Shown here piece by piece: positions 1 through 6,705 of a stretch of DNA of 15,284 nucleotides. Numbering within the stretch: position 1 is the first letter of the stretch; each line of letters opens with the position of its first letter. This stretch comes from Pseudomonadota bacterium. GTDB taxonomy: Bacteria; Pseudomonadota; Alphaproteobacteria; Elsterales; Elsteraceae. The stretch covers positions 1 to 15,284 of the forward strand of contig JACQAI010000328.1 of assembly GCA_016195115.1 (NCBI GenBank), in the 5' to 3' direction. The translations under genes and the position numbers were made by a program. The notes below the pieces were generated by a model that was not told the DNA's origin, did not search any database, and saw nothing but the letters and a program-made list of their open reading frames with translations.

Positions 1-518
1 ATCGCCAGCTGCTTGCCGGGCAGGGCGTCGAGGTTGAAGCGCGCCGCGACCTCGGCGATACGCGTCGAGCCCTTGGTGATCACGACGAAGTTCACGATCA
101 CGAGCACCGAGAACACGATCAGGCCGATGATGAAGTTGCCTTGCATCAACAAACCGCCGAACGCCTTGATGACGTAGCCGGCGGCGTCGGTGCCTTGGTG
201 CCCCTGCGACAGGATCAATCGAGTCGCGGCGAGGTTGAGCGACAACCTGAGCAGGGTCGTGATCAGCAGAACCGTCGGGAACGAGTTGAAGTGCAGCGGG
301 CGCTCGATGAACAGCGCCGTCATCAGGATCAGGACCGAGAAGGTGATCGACGACGCCAGGCTGATGTCGAGCAGCCAGCGCGGCATCGGCAGCACGAGGC
401 AGAGCAGGATCGCGACGACGCCGAGGGCGAGCGCGATCTCACCGCGCTTGAGCGTGCCGCCGGCCTGGCGCAACAGGCCGATCGCCTGGGCGCGAGAGCT
501 GAACGGGACAACTGCCAT
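1..518 (-). CDS. flhA: Flagellar export gate protein FlhA, N-terminal part (cut by window edge)
   Basis: FlhA is the large inner-membrane subunit of the flagellar type III export gate. It couples proton flow to export and its cytosolic part docks chaperone-substrate complexes. Only the first 172 residues lie in the window; the gene runs off the left edge. Translated from the ATG at 518 the frame is open throughout. Hydrophobic segments lie at about residues 27-45, 49-72 and 130-147. The FlhA/FHIPEP-family signature follows: NFVVITKGSTRIAEVAARF at about 143-161, then NLDALPGKQ. The start lies 15 nt after the flbD stop with no clear Shine-Dalgarno sequence, so it is probably co-transcribed and coupled to flbD as the last visible gene of the fliF operon. 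The family call is firm; the full length is unknown. Confidence 0.95.
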   Translation of the reverse strand, partial: MAVVPFSSRAQAIGLLRQAGGTLKRGEIALALGVVAILLCLVLPMPRWLLDISLASSITFSVLILMTALFIERPLHFNSFPTVLLITTLLRLSLNLAATRLILSQGHQGTDAAGYVIKAFGGLLMQGNFIIGLIVFSVLVIVNFVVITKGSTRIAEVAARFNLDALPGKQLA

Positions 519-533
519 TGACTGTGCGGCCGG

Positions 534-1883
534 TTAGAGCGGCGCTCGGTCGCCGTCGCCGGGCATCGGAACCGTCATGCCGGCGTCGGCGTAGAGCTTC
601 AGCTTGTTGCGGAGCGTCCGGATCGAGATGCCGAGGATGGTGGCGGCGTGGGTGCGATTGCCGAGGCAGTGGCTCAAAGTGTCCAGGATCAGCCCCTTCT
701 CGACCTCGGCGACGGTGCGGCCGACCAGGCCCGCGATGCTCACGGCGCGATCGCCGGCGCTCTCGCCGGTGCGCTCCTCGGTGCGGCCCGGCGTCAGCAG
801 GATGGCCTCGGAGCCGATCACGTTGCCGGAGCCGACCAGCACCGCGCGATGCATGGCGTTCTCGAGCTCGCGCACGTTGCCCGACCAGCCATGGCGCTTC
901 AGCTTGTCGAGCGCCTCGGGTGACAGCGGGCGGTGGCTGACGCCGTTGAGATCGGCGTAGCGCTTGGCGAAGAACTCGGCGAGCAGCGGCACGTCCTGCG
1001 GCCGCTCGCGGAGCGCCGGCAAGGCGACGTTGACGACGTTCAGCCGATAGAACAGGTCGGGCCGGAAGCGGCCGGCGCGGACTTCGTCCTCGAGCTTGCG
1101 GTTCGAGGTCGCGATCAGGCGGATGTCGATCTTGATCGGCTGCGAACTGCCCAACCGGTCGATCTCGCGCTCCTGGATGGCGCGCAGCAGCTTGGCCTGC
1201 AGGCGCGAGTCCATCTCGCTGACCTCGTCGAGCAGCAGGGTGCCGCCGTTGGCCTCCTCGAACTTGCCGACCCGGCGCGCGACCGCGCCGGTGAAGGCGC
1301 CGCGCTCATGGCCGAACAGCTCGGACTCGAGGAGGGTCTCGGGGATCGCGGCGCAGTTGACCGAGATGAACTTCTGCTGGGCCCGCCGGCTCTTGCGATG
1401 GATGTAGCGCGCCAGCACTTCCTTGCCGGTGCCGCTCTCGCCGGTGATCAGCACGCTCGCCTCGGACGGCGCGATCTGGTCGGCCAGCTTGAGCATGCGG
1501 ACCATCGCGGGGTCGCAGTGCACCACCGTGTTGGCTTCGGCGGCGACCGCTTCGAGCACCGCGGCGATCAGATCGGCGTTGGGCGGCAGCGGGATGTATT
1601 CCTTGGCCCCGGCCTTGATCGCGCGCACCGCGGCGTTGGCATCGCTGCCGATGCCGCAAGCAACCACCGGCACGGTGATCCGCTCCGCCTTGAGCGCCAG
1701 GATCAGCTCCGCGACGTTGAGCTTGACGTCGATCATCACCAGTTCGGCGCCCTGGCCGGCGCGCAGCGCCGCCAAGGCGCCGTCGACGTCCGGCACGTGC
1801 GCCACGGTCGCGCCGCGGGCCATGGCGAGCTTGCCCGCGGTGGTGATGTGGCCTTCGAGAGAACCGACGATCAGGAGACGCAT
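534..1883 (-). CDS. flbD: Sigma-54-dependent flagellar transcription activator FlbD
   Basis: FlbD is the NtrC-type enhancer-binding protein that activates sigma-54 flagellar genes in alphaproteobacteria and, in Caulobacter, represses fliF. The 449-residue product has a receiver-like domain (1-118), an AAA+ domain with Walker A GESGTGKE (148-155), the sigma-54-contacting GAFTGA loop (195-200), Walker B LLLDE (216-220) and GNVREL (335-340), and a Fis-type helix-turn-helix (about 410-431). The receiver is degenerate. The usual N-terminal acidic pair is missing (IVGSLEG) and the conserved Lys is replaced (KEYIPLPP), although an Asp remains at 52. This fits known FlbD proteins, which are controlled by FliX rather than by ordinary phosphorylation. 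The ATG at 1883 is preferred over a TTG at 1892 because AGGAA lies 11 nt before the ATG but only 2 nt before the TTG. It lies 39 nt after fliN. Confidence 0.95.
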   Translation of the reverse strand: MRLLIVGSLEGHITTAGKLAMARGATVAHVPDVDGALAALRAGQGAELVMIDVKLNVAELILALKAERITVPVVACGIGSDANAAVRAIKAGAKEYIPLPPNADLIAAVLEAVAAEANTVVHCDPAMVRMLKLADQIAPSEASVLITGESGTGKEVLARYIHRKSRRAQQKFISVNCAAIPETLLESELFGHERGAFTGAVARRVGKFEEANGGTLLLDEVSEMDSRLQAKLLRAIQEREIDRLGSSQPIKIDIRLIATSNRKLEDEVRAGRFRPDLFYRLNVVNVALPALRERPQDVPLLAEFFAKRYADLNGVSHRPLSPEALDKLKRHGWSGNVRELENAMHRAVLVGSGNVIGSEAILLTPGRTEERTGESAGDRAVSIAGLVGRTVAEVEKGLILDTLSHCLGNRTHAATILGISIRTLRNKLKLYADAGMTVPMPGDGDRAPL

Positions 1884-1922
1884 CGAACCCAATGTTCCTG
1901 CCGGACGTTCCGACAGCCCTTG

Positions 1923-2258
1923 TTAGGCCTGTCGATCCGATTTGATGATCTCGGTCATCGTGATGCCGAGCCGCTCGTCGACGATCACGACTTCGCCGCG
2001 CGCCACCAACCGGTTGTTGACGTAGACGTCGATCGCCTCGCCGACCTTGCGGTCGAGCTCGACGACCGCGCCGCGGCCGAGCTTCAGGAGCTGGCTCACC
2101 TGCATGGTCGCGCGGCCGAGCACCGCCGAGACCTGGACCGGGATGTCGTAGACCGCGCCGAGCTCGCGCGCACCGGCGCGACCCGACTCTTCTGCACGTG
2201 ATTCCTCAAGGGCCTCTTCGAGGTCCGCGAGGTTCAAACCACCGCCTTTTTCAGACAT
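1923..2258 (-). CDS. fliN: Flagellar motor switch protein FliN
   Basis: FliN forms the base of the cytoplasmic C-ring. It takes part in rotation switching and docks FliH, bringing the export ATPase complex to the motor. The product is 111 residues, normal for FliN. It has an acidic, variable N-terminus (about 1-33) followed by a SpoA (surface presentation of antigens) domain at about 36-106, including VYDIPVQVSAVLGR, VVELDRKVGEAIDVYVN and GEVVIVDERLGI. The start ATG at 2258 has a strong GAGGAG Shine-Dalgarno 7 nt upstream. It follows the fliG-fliH fusion gene by 64 nt and precedes flbD by 39 nt, so it is an internal operon gene. FliM is not in this window. Confidence 0.96.
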   Translation of the reverse strand: MSEKGGGLNLADLEEALEESRAEESGRAGARELGAVYDIPVQVSAVLGRATMQVSQLLKLGRGAVVELDRKVGEAIDVYVNNRLVARGEVVIVDERLGITMTEIIKSDRQA

Positions 2259-2323
2259 GACCTAACTCCTCTCTGCCTTGTCGGTTACGCAAATCTTCGC
2301 CGCACCGCGGCGCGCTCTCGCCG

Positions 2324-4342
2324 CTACGCGGCGCTGCCGATGGTGTCCTCCGTGGTGCCGGTCGGCACGTCGGCCACCGGCGCCACGCCCTCGAGCTTCG
2401 TGACGACGCGCGCGACGATCGCCTCGACGTCGCTCCAGGCGCGTTGGATGCAGCGCTCGGCGCCGCCGTCGCCCCACTCGACCTTGACGTCGGACGGCCC
2501 CAGGCTGGGATCGCCGAGCACGATGACGCGGCCGGCGAAGCCGTGCTGCCGGGCCACCGTCTCGAGCCGGTCGCTGAGGTAGGTCGTGACGTCGGCCGGG
2601 GTGCGAATCACGACGCGCGGTTGATCGAGCGCCTTGTTCAGGCTGTCGACCACCACCGCCTCGATCTCCTCGATGCGATAGCGGCGCGCCAGCTCGGGCA
2701 TGATCCGGCGCACCATCGCGTGGGCGAGCCGCGCCGCCTCGTGCGACACTGCGGCGATCGCCTGGTCGCGGTCGGCGACCAGACCCGGGATCTCGGCGCC
2801 GATCTGCTGCACTAGCTCGGCGACGCGCACTTCGTTGGCTTCCGAGGCCACCCGGTGGCCGGTCGCCTCGCCGTCGGCGTAGCCGGCGGCGCGTGCCGCG
2901 GCGAGCTCGGCCTCCGAGAAGGTTGGCGGCGGCGGCTCCTCGGCAATCACCTCGATCACCTCGGGCGGCAGCGCCGCGATCAGCGCCTCGGGATCCGGCT
3001 CCGGCTCGGGCTCGGGCGGCGCGTCGACGGGGTCGAACGAGCGCTCGAACAGATATTTGCGGATCAGCCGGCCTCTGTCGTCGATGACCGGCGGCGGCGG
3101 CTCGACGACCGGCTTCTCCTGGGTGATCGAGGCGTAGCGCAGCGCGCGCCAAATCCGGCGCGAGCGCGCGGTCTCGCGCGGCGGCGCGTCGACCTCGCCG
3201 TCCGTCGGGGCCGCGGCCGCGTCGCCATTGGTCGCGCTCGGCGCCGGCAGGTCGTCGGTCGGCGCGTCGTCGTCGGATGCGACGTCGGACGCCGCGCCGA
3301 GGAACGGCGGCCGCTCGCCGGCGGCGTCGGGTGCGCCGACGTCGGGCGCGCCGTCCTCGTCGCTGCCGAGCATCGGCTCGGGCAGCTCCATCGGTTCGCC
3401 ACCGACCATGTACATCTGCGCCTCGTCGACGTCGCGCAGGCGGACCGGCCCCATCGCCGCCATGTCCTCGCGCAGCAGCTTCGCGGCGCGCTCGGACATG
3501 TTGCCGAAGAACATGTCGCGCAGGGTCTCCGACGCGCCCTTGAGCGCGATCGACAGCTTGTCCTTCTCGGTGGCGCGCAGCAGCGTCTGGATGCCGCCCG
3601 AGTCGAGCCGGCTCAGGTCCTCGAAGGTGAACATCAAGGCTTTGATGCGCTCGGCCGAGTCCTTGTTGCGCTCCTCGAGCGCGGTGATGAACCGCGTCTC
3701 GGTGGTACGATCGAGGTTGTTGAAGATGTCCGCCATCATCTCGTGCGAGTCCCGGCGGTTGGTGCGCGCCAGATTGCTCATGAACTCGGTGCGGAGTGTC
3801 TTCTCGACGTCGTTAAGGACCTCTTTCTGGACCGCCTCCATGCGCAGCATGCGCATGATGACTTCCATGGCGAAGTTCTCGGGCAACAGCGCCAGCACGC
3901 GCGCGGCATGCTCGGCCTTGATCTTCGACAGCACGACCGCGACGGTCTGCGGGTATTCGTTCTTGAGGTAGTTGGCGAGGACCTGCTCGTTGACGTTGCC
4001 GAGCTTGTCCCACATCGTGCGACCCGCGGGACCGCGGATCTCCTCCATGATCGAGTCGACGCGGTCCTTGTCGAGCACCTTGCTCAACAGGCGCTCCGTC
4101 GAGTCGAACGAGCCGACCAGCGAGCCGGTCTGGCTGAACATCTCGGCGAACTCGACGAACAGCCGCTCGACCAGGTTCGAGCTGACCGTGCCGAGATTGG
4201 CCATGGTCTGCGAGATCTCCTCGATCTCGTCGTCGTCCATCAGCTCGAACAGCCGCGCGGCGTGCTCCTCGCCCAGCGACAGCATCAGGATGGCGGCCTT
4301 TTCCGGACCGGTCAGCGACCGGTAATCCTCGCGAACCCGCAT
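2324..4342 (-). CDS. fliG: Natural fusion of motor switch protein FliG and export regulator FliH (FlbE)
   Basis: One 672-residue frame carries two flagellar proteins. Residues 1 to about 312 are FliG, the C-ring protein that binds FliF and the stators. They include the NEYPQTVA motif (128-135; usually EHPQTIA) and the torque-helix region SERAAKLLREDM...GPVRLRDVDEAQ (283-309). Residues about 313-425 are an acidic, Ala/Asp/Pro-rich linker, probably disordered. Residues about 426-672 are FliH-like: the N-terminal RKYLFERSFD (428-437), then SEAELAAARAAGYADG (476-491), a conserved helix region, VRVAEL to MPELARRYRIEEIEAVV (505-564), VVIRTPADV and VKVEWGDGGAERCIQ (619-633). FliH binds and restrains the ATPase FliI and tethers it to FliN and FlhA. 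I saw no in-frame ATG, GTG or TTG between residues 325 and 461, so a separate FliH start is unlikely. The usual last FliG helix (about 20 residues) is missing. A weak AGGA precedes the ATG. Confidence 0.93.
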   Translation of the reverse strand: MRVREDYRSLTGPEKAAILMLSLGEEHAARLFELMDDDEIEEISQTMANLGTVSSNLVERLFVEFAEMFSQTGSLVGSFDSTERLLSKVLDKDRVDSIMEEIRGPAGRTMWDKLGNVNEQVLANYLKNEYPQTVAVVLSKIKAEHAARVLALLPENFAMEVIMRMLRMEAVQKEVLNDVEKTLRTEFMSNLARTNRRDSHEMMADIFNNLDRTTETRFITALEERNKDSAERIKALMFTFEDLSRLDSGGIQTLLRATEKDKLSIALKGASETLRDMFFGNMSERAAKLLREDMAAMGPVRLRDVDEAQMYMVGGEPMELPEPMLGSDEDGAPDVGAPDAAGERPPFLGAASDVASDDDAPTDDLPAPSATNGDAAAAPTDGEVDAPPRETARSRRIWRALRYASITQEKPVVEPPPPVIDDRGRLIRKYLFERSFDPVDAPPEPEPEPDPEALIAALPPEVIEVIAEEPPPPTFSEAELAAARAAGYADGEATGHRVASEANEVRVAELVQQIGAEIPGLVADRDQAIAAVSHEAARLAHAMVRRIMPELARRYRIEEIEAVVVDSLNKALDQPRVVIRTPADVTTYLSDRLETVARQHGFAGRVIVLGDPSLGPSDVKVEWGDGGAERCIQRAWSDVEAIVARVVTKLEGVAPVADVPTGTTEDTIGSAA

Positions 4343-4362
4343 GGCGTCCTACGATCCTCGGC

Positions 4363-6000
4363 TCAGGTTTCCTGATACATCCAGGCCCGGATGATGTTGA
4401 CGACATCCTCCGGGTGCTTCTCGACGATCTCGCCGATCTTGCGCAGGCTCGACGCCTTGACGCGGCCCTCGATGCGGTTGAGATCGATCATCTCGTCGAG
4501 ACCTTCCTCGCCCTCGGCAAGCTCGAGGTCGGTGCCGCCCGGCCCGGTCAGCAGACCGGCGGCCGCGGGCCCGCCCAACAGCCCGGCGGCGCCGGCCGCG
4601 GCGGTCTCGGGCGACTCGAACAGCCGCGCGATCAGCGGCCGCACGACCAGCAGCAGGACCAGCGCGCCGACCACGCCGAGCACCAGGATCTCGGCGATCT
4701 TGATCAGCTCCTGGCGCTCCAGGCCGAAGAAGGTCTTGACCGGCTTCGACTCGTCCTCGAAGGCGGCGAACTGCATGTTTTGCACGTCGACCTGGTCGCC
4801 GCGCTGGCCGTCGTAGCCGACCGCCGACTTGACCAGGCTCTCGATCTGCTCGAGGTCGCGCTTGACGCGCGGCGCGTAGACGCGCTGGCCGTCGCTGTTG
4901 AAGCTGTAGGAGCCATCGACCAGCACCGCGACCGAGATGCGCCGGATGCCGCCCGGCTCGCGCGTCAGATTGCGCACCGTGCGGGTGATCTCGAAGTTGT
5001 TGGTCTCCTCGTTGCGCGTGCTCTTGGAGGAGTTGACCAGGGGCGACACCTGCTGGGACTGCCCGGCCGGCAGATTGTTGGCGACCGTCACCGACGGATT
5101 GCTGTCGCTCTCGTTCTGCTCGGCGGTCTCGTTGACCGTCTGGGTCGAGCGCAGGACCTGCTGGTCCGGGTTGAAGATCTCCTGGTTCTCCTGGGTCCGG
5201 CTGTAGTCGATGTCGGCGTTGACCTCGGCGCGCACCTTGCCGAAGCCGAGCGTGCGCTCGAGCAGCTGCTCGACCGCGCGGGCGACCCGGTTCTCGTAGG
5301 CGATGCGCATCTCCTCGGCGGTCTGCAGCATGATGCCGGGGCTCGACGGATCGGAGCCGCGCGCGAGCAGGGTGCCGTGCTCGTCGACGATCGAGATGCG
5401 CTCGGGCTTCATGCCGGGCACCGCGGCGGCGACCAGGTGCTGGATCGCGGTGACTTGCGGCTTGTCCAGGCGCTTGGCCCCGACCATGCGCAGCATGATC
5501 GAGGCGCTCGGCTCCTGGCGCTCGCGGCTGAACAGCTCGCGCTGCGGCAGCACCAGGTGGACGCGGGCACCGCGCACGTTCTCGATCCCCGTCAGGGTGC
5601 GGGCCAGCTCGCCTTCCAGCGCCCGCAGCTGATTTATGTTCTGAACGAAGCTCGACGTCGCAAGGCCCTGGCTCTTGTCGAAAATCTCGTAGCCGAGCGA
5701 GCCGCCCGCCGGCAGCCCCTCGCCGGCCAAGGTGATGCGCGTCTTGGGCACCGTGTCGACCGGCACCAGGATCTCGGTGCCGTCGCCGCGCAACTTGTAG
5801 GGCACCCCCAGCTGGTCGAGACGAGTTACGATCTTGGATGCGTCGCCGGGGTTCAAGTCGGTGTAAAGCAAGGCCATTTCGGTGCCGCCCAGGCGTAGCA
5901 GCAGGTAGGCGACGAAGGCCAGGAGAGCGACGCCGACCCCGCCAATCACGGCCAATCGGACCGGCCCGAGGTTGCGCAGGGATTGGATGAATGCGTTCAC
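4363..6000 (-). CDS. fliF: Flagellar MS-ring protein FliF
   Basis: FliF builds the MS ring in the inner membrane, the first basal-body structure, and its C-terminal tail anchors FliG. The product is 545 residues, typical for the family. There is a membrane segment at about 15-37, a large periplasmic region (YscJ/FliF ring-building motifs, for example LLYTDLNPGDASKIV and ARVHLVLPQRELFSR), a second membrane segment at about 435-453, and a cytoplasmic tail ending EKHPEDVVNIIRAWMYQET, the FliG-binding helix. I chose the GTG at 6000 (protein begins MNAFIQSLRNLG) because AAGAGG lies exactly 8 nt upstream. The in-frame GTG at 6018 has no such site. It is the first gene of the operon fliF-fliGH-fliN-flbD-flhA, and its stop is 20 nt before the next start. 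The 280-bp leader region holds a CtrA-like box and a palindrome. Confidence 0.96.
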   Translation of the reverse strand: MNAFIQSLRNLGPVRLAVIGGVGVALLAFVAYLLLRLGGTEMALLYTDLNPGDASKIVTRLDQLGVPYKLRGDGTEILVPVDTVPKTRITLAGEGLPAGGSLGYEIFDKSQGLATSSFVQNINQLRALEGELARTLTGIENVRGARVHLVLPQRELFSRERQEPSASIMLRMVGAKRLDKPQVTAIQHLVAAAVPGMKPERISIVDEHGTLLARGSDPSSPGIMLQTAEEMRIAYENRVARAVEQLLERTLGFGKVRAEVNADIDYSRTQENQEIFNPDQQVLRSTQTVNETAEQNESDSNPSVTVANNLPAGQSQQVSPLVNSSKSTRNEETNNFEITRTVRNLTREPGGIRRISVAVLVDGSYSFNSDGQRVYAPRVKRDLEQIESLVKSAVGYDGQRGDQVDVQNMQFAAFEDESKPVKTFFGLERQELIKIAEILVLGVVGALVLLLVVRPLIARLFESPETAAAGAAGLLGGPAAAGLLTGPGGTDLELAEGEEGLDEMIDLNRIEGRVKASSLRKIGEIVEKHPEDVVNIIRAWMYQET

Positions 6001-6008
6001 GCGATCAA

Positions 6009-6014
6009 CCTCTT
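6009..6014 (-). promoter_or_regulatory. Ribosome binding site that decides the fliF start
   Basis: AAGAGG on the minus strand lies 8 nt upstream of the GTG at 6000. A longer reading frame from GTG 6018 would place this site inside the gene, so the shorter start is favoured. Confidence 0.7.
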
Positions 6015-6079
6015 GCACACGGGGGCGGCACGCTGCGGCCAGGGCGACCGGGCAGCGACGCCATCAGAGCAATTGGTAG

Positions 6080-6094
6080 TGAAAATTGTGTTAA
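6080..6094 (-). promoter_or_regulatory. Candidate CtrA-binding box upstream of fliF
   Basis: The minus strand reads TTAA-CACAATT-TTCA, one mismatch from the alphaproteobacterial CtrA consensus TTAA-N7-TTAA. It lies 80 bp upstream of the fliF start in a clearly AT-richer patch (about 6064-6130). Fli promoters of early class are CtrA-controlled in Caulobacter, and the gene just upstream here encodes the CtrA antagonist SciP, so context supports the call. No convincing -10 hexamer is visible, and no -24/-12 promoter was found in this leader. Confidence 0.45.
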
Positions 6095-6098
6095 TCCA

Positions 6099-6113
6099 AG
6101 GCAATTATTGCCT
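6099..6113. promoter_or_regulatory. Perfect palindrome upstream of fliF, candidate FlbD (ftr-like) operator
   Basis: AGGCAAT-T-ATTGCCT is a perfect 7+1+7 inverted repeat, centred about 106 bp upstream of the fliF start and 4 bp upstream of the CtrA-like box. Its core, GGCA-N5-TGCC, has the same arms and spacing as the palindrome upstream of the fliK operon at 12332-12348. FlbD is known in Caulobacter to bind both fliF and hook-operon promoters, so a shared FlbD site is the simplest reading. This is inference from position and symmetry; a site for another dimeric regulator is possible. Confidence 0.5.
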
Positions 6114-6280
6114 ATCCTCCGACGTTTGTGTAACGCCGTGACAGCGCGACCGCGAGGGGCTGGGTGAACCGGCCGGGGCAAGGGCATGCGTTGGCTCGAC
6201 AAAACGGGCCAGCATGGCACCTGAGGGAAAAAACCGACAATGGAATCGACCGCGGCACGCGGGCGCCGGCCGCGCAGTGG

Positions 6281-6586
6281 TCAGTTGCCTTCGGGGGCGG
6301 CTTTGACGGCGCCTTGCGTGGCGCGATACTCCTGGACGCGCGTCGCGCGCAAACCGCGCAACCCGTGGCGATCGATCAGGCGCTGCCATGACAGGAACTC
6401 GTCGAGCGACAGCGAGTAACGGCGACAGGCCTCTTCGAGGCTGATCAGGCCGAGTCGCACGCCGGCGACCACCTCGGCCTTGCGCCGAATCACCCAACGC
6501 TTGGTGTTGAGCGGCGGCAGATCGTCGAGCGTCATCAGCTGCCCGATCGGCCCACCCGTCTCGCTCGGCCGGAACGGCCGTTCCAT
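6281..6586 (-). CDS. sciP: CtrA inhibitor SciP (DUF1153 helix-turn-helix protein)
   Basis: SciP is a small protein that binds CtrA and blocks its transcriptional activation late in the alphaproteobacterial cell cycle, restricting flagellar and division gene expression in time. The 101-residue product has the strongly conserved family block from LPPLNTKRWVIRRKAEVV (23-40) through LGLISLEEACRRYSLSLDEF (45-64) and SWQRLIDRHGLRGLRATRVQEYR (66-88), which includes a helix-turn-helix-like fold. The Ala/Gly-rich last residues are variable. The ATG at 6586 has AAGG about 9 nt upstream. The gene is transcribed alone or as a short unit, 119 bp after the second hook gene and 280 bp before fliF, so it is physically embedded between two flagellar operons whose timing it probably influences. 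Confidence 0.93.
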   Translation of the reverse strand: MERPFRPSETGGPIGQLMTLDDLPPLNTKRWVIRRKAEVVAGVRLGLISLEEACRRYSLSLDEFLSWQRLIDRHGLRGLRATRVQEYRATQGAVKAAPEGN

Positions 6587-6705
6587 CGGCGGCTACCTTC
6601 GCAAGGAGAGGCGACGTCCGAAAGGATGTACGACATTTTATTTAAAGAGTCCTAACACCCGGGTCTTTAACCGCAGGGCGAGGCGTCGAACGAGCGCAGG
6701 CGGCG
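6587..6705 (-). promoter_or_regulatory. sciP upstream region with AT-rich patch and inverted repeat
   Basis: This 119-bp spacer between the second hook gene and sciP contains an AT-rich segment (about 6627-6670). It includes a perfect 7-bp inverted repeat, TTAAAGA at 6642-6648 and TCTTTAA at 6664-6670, with a 15-nt spacer. The minus strand also reads TTAG-GACTCTT-TAAA (6655-6641), two mismatches from the CtrA consensus TTAA-N7-TTAA, and TAAAAT just after it could act as a -10. It probably holds the sciP promoter. The repeat lacks a following T-tract on either strand, so I do not call it a terminator. Confidence 0.35.

Noticed and set aside
933..2201. 422-codon plus-strand open frame opposite flbD and fliN
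   Set aside because: It spans two clear minus-strand genes and has Asp/Arg/Leu-rich shadow composition.
2262..3152. 296-codon minus-strand open frame overlapping the FliH part and fliN leader
   Set aside because: It is almost pure Arg/Gly/Ala and is out of frame with the well-supported FliH domain.
2855..4375. 506-codon plus-strand open frame opposite fliG-fliH
   Set aside because: It is antisense to an unmistakable FliG; the His/Arg/Leu-rich translation has no recognisable domain.
4414..5898. 494-codon plus-strand open frame opposite fliF
   Set aside because: It lies fully inside the fliF gene on the other strand with no motifs, a composition effect.
6213..6233. TGGCAC on the plus strand, resembling a -24 element
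   Set aside because: No GC or TTGC at the required spacing, and no rightward gene follows.
6228..6274. GC-rich hairpin (CGCGGC/GCCGCG, 6251-6274) and T6 run after sciP as a terminator
   Set aside because: About 17 nt separate the stem from the T-run, which is too far for a standard intrinsic terminator.
6164..6391. 75-codon plus-strand frame in the fliF-sciP spacer
   Set aside because: Its second half is antisense to sciP, and there is no Shine-Dalgarno sequence or family resemblance.
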